Of a stretch of 64,000 nucleotides of DNA, positions 33,633 through 43,190 are shown one piece after another (position 1 is the first letter of the stretch; each line of letters opens with the position of its first letter). Both the position numbers and the translations under genes were made by a program. The stretch comes from JAVVHH01 sp963848035 (GTDB lineage: Bacteria; Pseudomonadota; Alphaproteobacteria; Acetobacterales; Acetobacteraceae), in the NCBI GenBank assembly GCA_963848035.1, contig CAWKCD010000001.1, forward strand, positions 868,001-932,000. Direction: 5' to 3'. The notes beneath the pieces are model-generated. The model ran no database searches. It saw only the letters and a program-made list of their open reading frames with translations, and was not told the DNA's origin.

Positions 33633-33775
33633 TCGCCTGGCTATTACCTGATCTTTCGCAGCCGCGATCCATCCCGCCGTTCTTCACGTTCCGTTGGACC
33701 GCCTCGAACCCCGAAGGTTGAAACCGCAGCCAAGCGGGCTATCATCAGCCCTCCCGTCCCGAATCGAGATCAGCG

Positions 33776-33985
33776 ATGCCATTCGGCGCCCAAACGCCTA
33801 CGCCCGTGGGCGGACAGACAGAGACCCTCATCGTCGGTAGCCGGACCATCGCCTGCGACGGGGGCGATGGCCCGCTCGGCCACCCCCGCGTCTGGCTGCA
33901 CATCGAGCACGAGCAGACCTTCTGCCCGTATTGCTCGCGCATCTACCGGCTCGCGCCCGGAGCCGGAGCCGATCACGGTCACTGA
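33776..33985 (+). CDS. CHCC-type zinc-finger protein (NDUFS6-like)
   Basis: 69 residues. Contains the zf-CHCC arrangement: Cys in RTIACDGG, His in PLGHPRVW, and CPYC in EQTFCPYCSRIYRL. In Alphaproteobacteria this small protein is the counterpart of mitochondrial complex I subunit NDUFS6. It stands alone here and not in a nuo operon, which is common. It ends one base before the GTG of polA, so the two are probably cotranscribed. Confidence 0.9.
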   Translation: MPFGAQTPTPVGGQTETLIVGSRTIACDGGDGPLGHPRVWLHIEHEQTFCPYCSRIYRLAPGAGADHGH

Positions 33986-33986
33986 C

Positions 33987-36768
33987 GTGCCCGATACGGC
34001 CGCCGCCCCCTCACACCTGGTCCTGATCGACGGATCCGGCTTCATTTTCCGTGCGTTCCACGCCCTGCCACCGATGACCCGGTCGGATGGCACGCCCGTC
34101 AACGCCGTCTTCGGCTTCACCAATATGCTGGCCCGCTTGCTGCAGAACCATGAGGGCAGCCACATCGCGGTCATCTTCGACGCCGGCCGGACAACCTTCC
34201 GCAACGAACTCTATAGCGACTACAAAGCCCATCGCCCCGACCCGCCGGACGAACTGATCCCGCAATTCGCCCTCGTGCGGGACGCGACCGCCGCGTTCGG
34301 CGTGCAAGGCGATCGAGCTGGCGAACTGGGAGGCGGACGACCTGATCGCCTCCTATGCCACGGCCGCCACCGCGTCCGGGTTCCGCACGACAATCGTCTC
34401 CTCCGATAAGGATCTGATGCAGCTGATCGACGACCGGGTCGGCATGCTCGATCCGATCAAGCAGAAGCCAATCGGACCCGACGAGGTGATGGCGAAGTTC
34501 GGCGTCGCGCCGGCCAAGGTGGCCGAGGTGCAGGCGCTGATGGGCGACAGCGTCGACAACGTGCCGGGCGTTCCTGGCGTCGGGCCGAAGAACGCGGCGC
34601 AGCTCATCCAGGAATTCGGCGACGTCGAGGGCGTCATCGCCGCGATCCCGTCGATGAAGCCGAGCAAGCGCCGTGACCTGCTCGATGAGCATCGCGAGAA
34701 GATCCGCATCAGCCGCAAGCTCGTCGAGCTCTGCCGTGACTGCCCGCTGCCCTATCCGCTCGAGGAGCTGATCGCCCGCGAGCCGGACAACCCCGTGCTG
34801 ACGCGGTGGCTGATCTCCATGGGCTTCCGCAGCACCGCGACGCGTCTCGGCCTGTTCGCCGAGGCCGCCGAGCCCTCGCCGGATCCAGAGACGCTAGAGG
34901 CGGCTCCAGAGCAGCCGGCCTTTGGACCCTACGAGACGGTCGGCTCCCTCGACCGCCTGCGCGCGATTGCCGACGAGGCGAGGCTCGCCGGCACCGTGGC
35001 GCTGGACATCCAGACCGACGGTCTCGACCCCAATCGTGCCACCCTCCTCGGTATCGCGCTCGCCACCGGGCCTGGCCGGGCCTGCTACGTTCCGCTGCGC
35101 CACGCCCTGCCCGCCGGGGCAGCGCAGGCCACGCTGGAGGGCGATGCGGCCGCCGCGCCGCTCGAGCAGATTCCGGCCGATGCCGCGCTCGACGTCCTCC
35201 GTCCGCTGCTGGTCGACCCGTCGGTGCTCAAGGTCATGCATAACGGCAAGGCAGACCTGGTCGTGCTCGCGCGCGCCGGGCTCGATGTCGCGCCGTTGGA
35301 CGACACGATGCTGATCTCCTACGCGCTCGGCACCGGCGCCCACGGTCATGGGCTGGACGAGGCGGCAATGCGCGACCTCGGCCACAAGTCGACGTCGCTC
35401 GACAGCGTCACCGGCACCGGCCGCGCCCGGCTGCGCTTCGCCGAGGTCCCGCTCGACCGTGCGACCGCCTTCGCCGCCGAGGATCCGGACATCGCGCTCC
35501 GCCTCTGGCACGTGCTCCGCCCGCGCCTGCGGTCCGGCAAGGCGCTGGCGCTTTATGAGCGGATCGAGCGCAAGCTGGTCCCTGTGCTGCTCGAGATGGA
35601 GCGCGCCGGCATCAAGGTCGACGCCGACGATCTGCGTCGTATGTCCGCCGATTTCGCCGAGCGCATGGCAGTCAAGGAGACCGAGATCCACGGCCTAGCC
35701 GGCCATCCGTTCAACCTCGGCAGCCCAAAAGCGCTGGGCGAGGTGCTGTTCGACGAGATGAAGCTGCCCGGCGGCCGGCGGATGGCGACCGGCGCGTGGG
35801 GCACCGATGTCAGCGTGCTGCAAGGGTTGGCCGATCAGGGCCATGACCTCCCGGCCAAGGTCATCGAGTGGCGCCAGCTCAGCAAACTGCGGTCCACCTA
35901 CACGGAGGCGCTCCAGCAGGAGATCAACCCGTCGACCGGGCGGGTCCACACCAGCTTCGGCCAGGCCAACACATCGACCGGCCGCATCTCGTCGACCGAG
36001 CCGAACCTGCAGAATATCCCGATCCGCACCGAGGAGGGCAGCCGCATCCGCCGCGCCTTCATCGCCGAGCCCGGCCATCTGCTGGTGAGCGCGGATTACA
36101 GCCAGATCGAACTGCGGCTGATGGCCCACGTCGCCGATATCGCCCCGCTGAAGGAAGCGTTCGCCACCGGCCAGGACATCCATGCTCGAACCGCTTCCGA
36201 GGTGTTCGGCGTGCCGATGGAAGGCATGGACCGGACCACGCGAAACCGCGCCAAGGCGATCAATTTCGGCATCATCTACGGCATTTCAGGCTTCGGCCTG
36301 GCGCGCCAGCTCGGCATCGAGCAGGGCGAGGCGGCGCTCTACATCAAGGCCTATTTCGAGCGTTATCCCGGGATCCGCGACTACATGGAGCGGACGAAGG
36401 AGGAGGCGCGCATCCATGGCTACGTCCTGACGCCGTTCGGCCGCCGCTGCTGGGTGCCGGGGATCAAGGAGAAGATGCCGCAGAAGCGGGCCTATGCCGA
36501 GCGGCAAGCCATCAACGCGCCGCTGCAGGGCGGGGCCGCGGACGTCATCAAGCGGGCGATGGTGCGTCTCCCCGCGGCGCTTCGCGACGCCAAGCTGTCG
36601 GCCCGCCTTCTGCTGCAGGTCCATGACGAGTTGCTGTTCGAGGCCTCGGAGGCGGAGGCGGCGCCGACGGCCGCGGTCGCCAAGGCGGTCATGGAGGCGT
36701 CGGCCACCCTATCGGTCCCGCTGGTCGTCGAGACCGGCGTCGGGCGCAGCTGGGCCGAGGCGCACTGA
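33987..36768 (+). pseudogene. polA: DNA polymerase I, interrupted by a one-base frameshift near 34306
   Basis: Starts at GTG 33987 (SHLVLIDGSGFIFRAFHALP) and reads a normal 5' nuclease domain to FALVRDATAAFGV. Then it leaves frame at about 34305-34308; the next frame resumes at once with AIELANWEADDLIASYATAA and runs to the stop at 36768. Removing one A from CAAGG restores a full-length protein. Domains after repair: 5' nuclease (1-290), 3'-5' exonuclease-like (310-510), polymerase (520-926) with intact DYSQIELR, RAKAINFGIIYG and QVHDELLFE motifs. The exonuclease has D-I-Q where E. coli has D-T-E, and FAAEDPD for YAAEDAD, so proofreading may be weak. Most likely a sequencing error in a working gene, since everything downstream is intact. 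Confidence 0.85.
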
Positions 36769-36828
36769 ACTCTCCGCTTGCATCCGGCATGGCGGAAATT
36801 CCATCACCTCGCGCCGAGAGGTGACATC

Positions 36829-37005
36829 ATGCAGCAAAATCCGTTTGGCGCCCGGACCCTGACGATCCCATTCACGATGCGTTCGCAAAGCGGCCCGAAA
36901 GCCAGCAGCGCAGCGGAGGCTCCGGCGAGCAATGGCGCGCCGAGAGAGAGCGATCCGACCAAGGATCTATCGCCCGACGGTCATCCGCTGGATCAAACTC
37001 GATAA
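36829..37005 (+). CDS. Hypothetical 58-residue protein
   Basis: ATG at 36829 behind a good GAGAGG site (seven-base spacing), in the gap between polA and the CheY-like gene. The product (MQQNPFGARTLTIPFTMRSQ onward) is Ser/Pro/Asp-rich after residue 20 and resembles no family I know. Its last 39 bases overlap the 3' end of the opposing regulator gene. The ribosome site is the only real support. Confidence 0.3.
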   Translation: MQQNPFGARTLTIPFTMRSQSGPKASSAAEAPASNGAPRESDPTKDLSPDGHPLDQTR

Positions 37006-37344
37006 CGCTGCCGACTCGAACGGCTTCGCCAGGACCGCCTCGCGCTCGCTGCGGGCGCGGTTCGCGAGCGAGCCGGTCCGGCCGGTGATGAAGATGACCC
37101 GCAAGTCGGGCCGTATCTTGAACATGGCGTCGGCCAATTCGGTCCCGTTCGCGCCGTCGCCGAGATCGACATCGGTCACCACGATCGGGACGTCCAGGCC
37201 GCCGCGCACCAGCTCGATCGCCTCGGCCGCCGAACCTGCCTCGATTACGGTGAAACCATCCTCCTGCAGCATCAGTGAGACGGTATCGCGAACTAACTCG
37301 TCATCTTCGACGAGCAGGAGACAGTTGCAGGGAAGGCTAGCCAT
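36967..37344 (-). CDS. Single-domain CheY-like response regulator
   Basis: 125 residues, receiver domain only. Acidic pocket in LLLVEDDELVRDTV, phosphoacceptor Asp in IVVTDVDLGDG, Thr in VIFITGRTGS and Lys in VLAKPFESAA. No output domain, so it probably works through a partner, as a phosphorelay intermediate or by protein contact. The sequence is close in style to the receiver ends of hybrid kinases; a nearby candidate partner is the LOV kinase at 43.2 kb, which has its own receiver. The gap to hrcA (37345-37472) holds no gene. Confidence 0.9.
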   Translation of the reverse strand: MASLPCNCLLLVEDDELVRDTVSLMLQEDGFTVIEAGSAAEAIELVRGGLDVPIVVTDVDLGDGANGTELADAMFKIRPDLRVIFITGRTGSLANRARSEREAVLAKPFESAALSSLIQRMTVGR

Positions 37345-37472
37345 GCTTTGTCAACGACGCCAAGCGGCACGTAGTTGTGCGCTCTGACCACCTCTCGCGA
37401 ATTGTGATCGATGTTAATAGTTCAAGGTAATTTCGAGCGCCTGAAACTAAATCGCCCGCTGGTCCGAGCAGC

Positions 37473-38561
37473 TTACCCGAGTAACCGAGCGATCGCGCGG
37501 GCTGTGTAGTCCACAACCGGAATAATTCTTCCGTAGTTGATCCGAGTCGGCCCGATTACGCCGATGGCGCCCACGATCCGGTCCGCTCCGTTACGCGCCG
37601 GCGCCACCACCATCGAGACGCCGCTCGCGCCGAACAGCCCGCTCTCCGCGCCGATGAAGATACGTACGCCATCGGACGCTTCGGCGAGTTCCAACAGCCG
37701 CAGCATCGTCTCCTGCGTCTCCAGCCGCTCGAACAGGTCCTGAATCGCACCCAGGTTCTCCAACGCGTTGACGTCGGCCAGCAGCCTCGCCTGGCCACGC
37801 ACGATCAGGGAGCCCCCCCGGCCCTCGCCGCTCCAAGTCGCCAGGCCCGCCTCCACGACCTGGCTCGCCAGCGCGTCAAGTTGCGTCCGGTCCTCCGCCA
37901 TTTCGGCCGATACCGTGCGCCGCAGTTCGGCCAAGCTGCGGCCGGTCAGCCGTGCATTGAGGAAGTTCGCCGCTTGCGTCAGCGCCGAGGGCGGCAAACC
38001 CGGCGGCGTCTCGATCACCCGGTTCTCAACCTGCCCGTCCGCGCCAACCAGGATGACCAGCGCCCGGCCGGATCCGAGCGCCACGAATTCGATGTGACGC
38101 ACAGCGCCGTCCGATTTCGGCGCCAGCACCAGCCCGGCCGCGCCCGCCAACCCGGCCAGCAGCAGGCTCGTCTCCGCCAGCGTGTCCTCGAGGCTGCGTC
38201 CCTTTGTCTCGAGCGCGCGGCTGATCGCGCCTTGCTCCTCCTCGCTGACGTTGCCGAATTGCAACAGCCCGTCGACGAAAAGTCGAAGGCCGCGCTCGGT
38301 CGGCAACCGCCCGGCGCTAGTGTGCGGCGCGAACAGCAGCCCGGCGTCGGTCAGGTCCGACATCACGTTGCGGATCGTCGCCGGCGACAGCGAGATCGGC
38401 AGACGTCGCGACAATGTGCGACTGCCCACCGGCTCGCCGGTCTGCACGTATTGTTCGACGATCTCGCGCAGCACGGCTGCCGCGCGCGGATCGAGCTCCG
38501 CCGGGTTCTTAGGAATCGCGCGCCGCCGGCCAGGCCATGACCCCTCCTCTTCGAGCACCAT
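37473..38561 (-). CDS. hrcA: Heat-inducible transcription repressor HrcA
   Basis: 362 residues. N-terminal winged helix (AAVLREIVEQYVQTGEPVGS, RRLPISLSPATIRNVMSDL, GLLFAPHTSAGRLPTERGLR) and a C-terminal GAF-like domain ending VGVIGPTRINYGRIIPVVDY. It represses groESL/dnaK chaperone genes through CIRCE operators; no CIRCE repeat is seen in the window. The start at 38561 is uncertain: a strong GAGGAGGGG site stands before an out-of-frame ATG at 38538, and dropping one base from CC at 38512-38513 would join that ATG to the gene (MAWPAARDSKNPAELDP). The order hrcA / rph / rdgB is common in Alphaproteobacteria. Confidence 0.93.
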   Translation of the reverse strand: MVLEEEGSWPGRRRAIPKNPAELDPRAAAVLREIVEQYVQTGEPVGSRTLSRRLPISLSPATIRNVMSDLTDAGLLFAPHTSAGRLPTERGLRLFVDGLLQFGNVSEEEQGAISRALETKGRSLEDTLAETSLLLAGLAGAAGLVLAPKSDGAVRHIEFVALGSGRALVILVGADGQVENRVIETPPGLPPSALTQAANFLNARLTGRSLAELRRTVSAEMAEDRTQLDALASQVVEAGLATWSGEGRGGSLIVRGQARLLADVNALENLGAIQDLFERLETQETMLRLLELAEASDGVRIFIGAESGLFGASGVSMVVAPARNGADRIVGAIGVIGPTRINYGRIIPVVDYTARAIARLLG

Positions 38562-38602
38562 CCTGTTTATAGGAACCCTCCCTCAACAGGACAGCCCTAC
38601 CC

Positions 38603-39319
38603 ATGCGCCCTTCCGGCCGCGCCGCCGATGCCCTTCGCGACATTTCTTTCACATTGGGCTTCGCCCGCCACGCGGAAGGCTCCTGCCTGATCCGAATGGG
38701 CGGCACCGAAGTGCTCTGCAACGCCAGCGTCGAGGGACGTGTCCCGCCCTTCCTACGCGGGAAAGGTGAAGGCTGGGTTACCGCCGAATACGGCATGCTC
38801 CCCCGCGCCACCCACACGCGCGGCGACCGCGAGGCCGCCCGCGGCAAGCAATCCGGCCGCACGCAGGAGATCCAGCGCCTGATCGGCCGCTCGCTGCGCG
38901 CCGTGGTCGACCGTTCGGCAATGGGCGAATGCACCATCACCCTCGATTGCGACGTGCTCAACGCCGATGGCGGCACACGCTGCGCCAGCATCACCGGCGC
39001 CTGGATCGCGCTCAGCCTGGCGTTCCGCAAGCTGCAGCAGAACAACGTCCTGGCCCGCTCGCCGCTCACCGGCCAGGTCGCCGCCGTGAGCTGCGGCCTG
39101 GTCGCCGGACAGGCGGTGCTCGATCTCGACTACGCCGAGGATAGCGGCGCCGAGGCCGACGCCAATTTCGTGCTGACCGAGGGCGGCGGCATCGTCGAGA
39201 TCCAGGGCACCGCCGAGAAGGACCCCTTCTCCGAGGCACAGTTCATGGAATTGATGCATCTCGCCCGCGCCGGCACGTCCCGCTTGTTCGAACTGCAGCG
39301 CGAGGTCCTGGCGGGATGA
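38603..39319 (+). CDS. rph: Ribonuclease PH
   Basis: 238 residues. Phosphorolytic exonuclease that trims tRNA 3' ends. Family landmarks: MRPSGRAADALRDISFTLGF, GTEVLCNASVEGRVPPFLRGKGEGWVTAEY split over conserved blocks, RATHTRGDREAARGKQSGRT (RNA-binding loop), LDCDVLNADGGTRCASITGA and ADANFVLTEGGGIVEIQGTA. Divergent from hrcA with about 41 bases between starts. The stop overlaps the rdgB ATG (ATGA). Confidence 0.97.
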   Translation: MRPSGRAADALRDISFTLGFARHAEGSCLIRMGGTEVLCNASVEGRVPPFLRGKGEGWVTAEYGMLPRATHTRGDREAARGKQSGRTQEIQRLIGRSLRAVVDRSAMGECTITLDCDVLNADGGTRCASITGAWIALSLAFRKLQQNNVLARSPLTGQVAAVSCGLVAGQAVLDLDYAEDSGAEADANFVLTEGGGIVEIQGTAEKDPFSEAQFMELMHLARAGTSRLFELQREVLAG

Positions 39320-39925
39320 CCAGGCGGCTCGAGCGCGGCAGCCGGCTCGTCATCGCGACGCACAACCCCGGCAAGCTGCGGGAGATGCAGGATCTGTTGG
39401 CGCCGTTCGCGTTGCGGGCGGTGTCGGCCGGCGCGCTCGGGCTGCCGGAGCCGGCCGAGGACGCGCCGGATTTCGCCGGGAATGCCCGCATCAAAGCGCT
39501 CACCGCCGCCAGCAAGGGCGACCCGGCGCTCGCCGACGACTTCGGGCTTCTGCGTGGCCGCCCTCGGGGGCGACCCGGGCGTTCTCTCGGCGCGCTGGGC
39601 CGGTCCGGAGAAAGATTTCAGCGCAGCGATGGCCCGGGTGCATCGCGAATTGGACGGAACAGACGATCGCCGGGCCTGGTTCGTCTCCGTCCTGTGCCTG
39701 GCCTGGCCGGACGGGGAGACCGCGACGTTCATGGGCCGAGTCGCCGGCACGCTGGTCTGGCCACCCCGTGGCGACCGCGGCTTCGGCTACGATCCGATGT
39801 TCGTGCCCGCCGGCGGCAGCGAGACCTATGGCGAGATGGACCCCGCGACCAAGCACGCGACCAGCCATCGGGCGCAGGCGATGGCGCAGCTCTTCCTCGC
39901 CTGCATGCCGCCGCGGGACGACTAG
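39316..39925 (+). pseudogene. rdgB: XTP/dITP diphosphatase RdgB, interrupted by a one-base frameshift near 39541
   Basis: Clears deaminated purine nucleotides. Reads in frame from ATG 39316 (SRLVIATHNPGKLREMQDLL, NARIKALTAA, DPALADD), then shifts at about 39540-39542. The next frame continues with the expected SGFCVAALGGDPGVLSARWA, then DGETATFMGRVAG, RGFGYDPMFVP, TYGEMDPATKHATSHRAQA to the stop at 39925. Deleting one T from the TT after GACGAC repairs it to about 202 residues, normal length. The rph-rdgB overlap and every active-site motif are intact, so a sequencing error or a very recent mutation is likely. The stop overlaps that of the opposing dioxygenase gene. Confidence 0.85.
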
Positions 39926-40746
39926 GCTCGGTAGAAGGGCCGGTCGCCCTTGATCGTCACCCGTGTGCCGCTGCGGGTTTCCGGGAAGTAGTCCCAGAGC
40001 GCGTGATGCTGGCAGGAGCGGTTGTCCCAGAATGCCACCGAGTTCTGCCCCCAGCGGAACCGGCAGGAGAATTCCGGCGTCTCGACGTGGCGGAACAGGA
40101 ACGCCAGCAGCGCATCGCTCTCGGGCTTGGACAGCTCCACGATCCGCGTCGTGAAGAACGAATTGACGAACAGCGCCTGCCGCCCCGTCACCGGATGCGT
40201 GCGGATCACCGGATGCACCGCGCGCGGATAGACCCGGCCGCGGTCGTCGGTGCCGTAGCGGCCGCGATACAGCCCCTCCCCGTCATGCACCGCCGTGAGC
40301 CCGGCCAACATGCGCCGCATCGGCTCGGACAGCGCCTCGTAGGCCGCATACATGTTGGCGAACAGCGTGTCGCCGCCGACCTCGGGCAGCACCCGCATGT
40401 AGAGCACGCTGCCCATCGGCGGCTCCTCCTCGCAGGACACGTCGGAATGCCAGGCCTCGCCGTTGACGAATTTCGAGTTGGCGTCGGCATGGATGATCAT
40501 CACCTCGGGGTGCCCCGGCACGGAGGGCGCCGCCGGATGGACGTGCAGCTCGCCGAACAGCGCGCCGAACGTCTTCTGCTGGGCGTGATCCATCTGCTGG
40601 TCGCGGAAGAAGATGACCTGGTGCGCCATCAGCGCATCATGCACTTCCTGGAAAGCCTGGTTGCCGAGCGGGCGGGAGAGATCGACGCCGAAAATCTCCG
40701 CGCCGATGACCGGCGTCACCTTGCGCACCTCGATTGTCTCCGGCAT
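39922..40746 (-). CDS. TauD/TfdA-family 2-oxoglutarate dioxygenase
   Basis: 274 residues. Iron ligands HxD in GEAWHSDVSCEEEP and the distal His in NRSCQHHALWDYFPETR, with Arg in ETRSGTRVTIKGDRP for 2-oxoglutarate. IGAEIFGVDLSRPLGNQAF near the N-terminus and the NSFFTTRI segment fit the taurine dioxygenase group. The substrate could be taurine, another sulfonate or a small carboxylate; no transporter or sulfonate regulator adjoins to decide. Divergent from the DUF3126 gene, convergent with rdgB. Confidence 0.92.
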   Translation of the reverse strand: MPETIEVRKVTPVIGAEIFGVDLSRPLGNQAFQEVHDALMAHQVIFFRDQQMDHAQQKTFGALFGELHVHPAAPSVPGHPEVMIIHADANSKFVNGEAWHSDVSCEEEPPMGSVLYMRVLPEVGGDTLFANMYAAYEALSEPMRRMLAGLTAVHDGEGLYRGRYGTDDRGRVYPRAVHPVIRTHPVTGRQALFVNSFFTTRIVELSKPESDALLAFLFRHVETPEFSCRFRWGQNSVAFWDNRSCQHHALWDYFPETRSGTRVTIKGDRPFYRA

Positions 40747-40839
40747 AGCCGCCCCCCTCCGTCGTTAGCGACGGTTTACCCTCTTGTTTTGCCACGCACC
40801 ACTCCCGACCCTCAAAGGGAACGGACCGAAAGGGTCAGA

Positions 40840-41064
40840 ATGACACCCACCGAGATCACCAGGGTCGAGACGTATTTGCGCCGCGTGCTGGGCACCGCGC
40901 GGATCGAGATCCCGGTTCCCAAGCGCAAGGGCGCCTCGGTCGAAGTCATGATCGACAAGGAATTCCTCGGCACCGTTCACCGCGACGACGAGGACGGCGA
41001 GGTGTCCTACGCCTTGCACATCACGATCCTCGAAGAGGACCTGCCGCCGCCGCCGAAGAAGTAG
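40840..41064 (+). CDS. DUF3126 family protein
   Basis: 74 residues (MTPTEITRVETYLRRVLGTA, IEIPVPKRKGASVEVMIDKE, LGTVHRDDEDGEVSYALHIT). This short conserved alphaproteobacterial protein has no assigned function. The ATG at 40840 is placed by the family start; GAAAGGG stands upstream. Convergent with nadE, three bases between stops. Confidence 0.9.
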   Translation: MTPTEITRVETYLRRVLGTARIEIPVPKRKGASVEVMIDKEFLGTVHRDDEDGEVSYALHITILEEDLPPPPKK

Positions 41065-41067
41065 CGG

Positions 41068-43098
41068 TCAACCGGGCACGTTCCGGCGCAGTTCCTCGAG
41101 CCACGCCTCGGCATTCCCATCGGAGGGCGCACGCCAGTCTCCCCGCGGCGACAGCGAGCCGCCGGCGGAGACTTTTGGGCCGTTCGGCATGGCCGACCGC
41201 TTGAACTGGCTGAACGCGAAGAACCGGCGCAGGAACACTTCCAGCCAGTGCCGGATCTGCGCCAACTCGTATTGGTGCCGCCGCTCCTCCGGAAAGCCCG
41301 GCGGCCACCGCCCCGATGCCGCATCCTGCCAGGCGCGCCAGGCTAGGAAGGCGATCTTGGAGGGCCGGAACCCGTAGCGCAGCACGTAGAACAGGTTGAA
41401 ATCCTGCAGCTCGTACGGGCCGATCTTCGCCTCCGTGCTCTGCAGCCCGGCGGCGTCGGCCGGCACCAACTCCGGCGAGATCTCGGTCTCCAGCACGTCG
41501 GCAAGCGTCGCTGCGGTCTCAGCGTCGAACTGGTGCGAACTGATCACCCAACGGATCAGGTGCTGGATCAGTGTCTTCGGCACGCCGGAGTTGACGTTGT
41601 AATGCGACATCTGGTCGCCGACGCCATAGGTGCACCAGCCTAACCCCAACTCCGACAGATCGCCGGTGCCGAGCACGAAGCCGCCGCGATTGTTGGCGGC
41701 GCGGAAAAGATAGTCGGTGCGCAGCCCCGCCTGCACATTCTCGAACGCGATGTCGTAGACCGGTTCGCCGCGGGAGAACGGGTGGCCGAGATCGGTCAGC
41801 ATCTGGCGCGCCGCCGGGCGGATGTCGATCTCGGAAGCGTCGACACCGAGCGCCTTCATCAGCCGGTGCGCGTTGGCCTTGGTGCCCTCGCTCGTGCCGA
41901 AGCCCGGCAGCGTGTAGGCTAGAATATCGGTCCGAGGACTGCCCATCAGGTCGACGGCACGGGCGGCGACGATCAGTGCCTGCGTCGAGTCGAGGCCGCC
42001 GGATACGCCGATGACGATCTTGCCGCTGCCGGTGGCGCGCCGCCGCTGCACCAGGCCCGAGACCTGGATGTTGTAGGCCTCATAGCAATCCTGGGCGAGC
42101 CGCGCCGGGTCGCTGGGCACGAAGGGAAAGCGTTCGATCGGCCGATCGAAGCCGACATCCCCCGCTGGTGGATCGAGCCGGAACTCGACCCGGCGCCAGC
42201 GTCCCTCGTGAAGCCGCCCATTGTCGTCGAACGAGCCCTGCCTTGCGCGCTCCTGCCGGAGCAGGTCGAGATCGACATCAGCGATGGCGATCTGCTCGCC
42301 GGCGGGAAAGCGGTCGCTCTCGGCCAGGCATACGCCGTTCTCGAAGATCGAGACCTGCCCGTCCCACGCGAGATCGGTGGTCGATTCACCGACGCCAGCG
42401 GCAGCGTAGAGATACGCTGCCAGACAGCGGGCGGATTGTGACTGCGCCAGCAAGCGGCGGGTCTCCGCCTTGCCGATCGTGATGTTGCTCGCCGACAGGT
42501 TGAGCAGAACCGTCGCGCCCGCCAGCGCCGCGCCTGAGCTCGGCGGCACCGGAACCCAGACATCCTCGCAGATCTCGGCATGCACTGTGAGGCCGCGGAC
42601 GTCGCTGGCCGTGAACAGCAGGTCCGGCCCGAACGGCGCCTCGAGCCCGGCGATCGTGCAGCTCTGGCCCTCGAGCCCTGCGCCGGACGCAAACCACCGT
42701 CGCTCGTAGAACTCCCGATAGTTCGGCAAATGGATCTTCGGCACCACGCCGAGCAGCCGGCCACGATGCACCGCGATGGCGCAGTTGTAGATGCGCTGGC
42801 CGTGGCGGATCGGTGCCCCGAAGAGCAACAAAGGCAGCAGGTTCGCCGAGGCGTCCACGATCCGCGCCACCCCTGCCTCGACCGCATCGAGCACGACGTC
42901 TTGAAGCAGGAGATCGTCGATCGCGTAGCCCGACAGCGCCAATTCCGGGAAGGTCACGACGGCAACGCTACGGTCACTGCAGCGTTTGACAGCATCGAGG
43001 AGGGCATGACCGTTGGCGAGCGGATCAGCCGGCGAGATCGGTGTCGTGCAGGCGGCGACGCGGACGAAACCGTGTTGGTAGATCGAGGTGAAATCCAT
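41068..43098 (-). CDS. nadE: Glutamine-dependent NAD+ synthetase
   Basis: 676 residues. N-terminal nitrilase-like glutaminase domain with the Glu-Lys-Cys triad: TFPELALSGYAIDDLL, VVPKIHLPNYREFYERRWF and VHAEICEDVWVP. The C-terminal synthetase domain has the PP-loop VIGVSGGLDSTQALIVA and the GTGDLSELGLGWCTYG block. It makes NAD+ from nicotinic acid adenine dinucleotide with ammonia from glutamine. The start at 43098 (MDFTSIYQHGFVRVAACTTP) fits homologues; the frame opens to 43122. Confidence 0.95.
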   Translation of the reverse strand: MDFTSIYQHGFVRVAACTTPISPADPLANGHALLDAVKRCSDRSVAVVTFPELALSGYAIDDLLLQDVVLDAVEAGVARIVDASANLLPLLLFGAPIRHGQRIYNCAIAVHRGRLLGVVPKIHLPNYREFYERRWFASGAGLEGQSCTIAGLEAPFGPDLLFTASDVRGLTVHAEICEDVWVPVPPSSGAALAGATVLLNLSASNITIGKAETRRLLAQSQSARCLAAYLYAAAGVGESTTDLAWDGQVSIFENGVCLAESDRFPAGEQIAIADVDLDLLRQERARQGSFDDNGRLHEGRWRRVEFRLDPPAGDVGFDRPIERFPFVPSDPARLAQDCYEAYNIQVSGLVQRRRATGSGKIVIGVSGGLDSTQALIVAARAVDLMGSPRTDILAYTLPGFGTSEGTKANAHRLMKALGVDASEIDIRPAARQMLTDLGHPFSRGEPVYDIAFENVQAGLRTDYLFRAANNRGGFVLGTGDLSELGLGWCTYGVGDQMSHYNVNSGVPKTLIQHLIRWVISSHQFDAETAATLADVLETEISPELVPADAAGLQSTEAKIGPYELQDFNLFYVLRYGFRPSKIAFLAWRAWQDAASGRWPPGFPEERRHQYELAQIRHWLEVFLRRFFAFSQFKRSAMPNGPKVSAGGSLSPRGDWRAPSDGNAEAWLEELRRNVPG

Positions 43099-43190
43099 GA
43101 GCGGCTCCGCGCGCTGCATCATATAGGCGCCGGGCCGGCACGCACCAACCGACCGCCCGACGCGATTACCGGCAGGATCGAGGCTTCAGA

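Noticed and set aside
38562..38602. CIRCE operator ahead of hrcA
   Set aside because: The TTAGCACTC-N9-GAGTGCTAA pattern is absent in the 41-base gap; HrcA may act only on distant chaperone genes.
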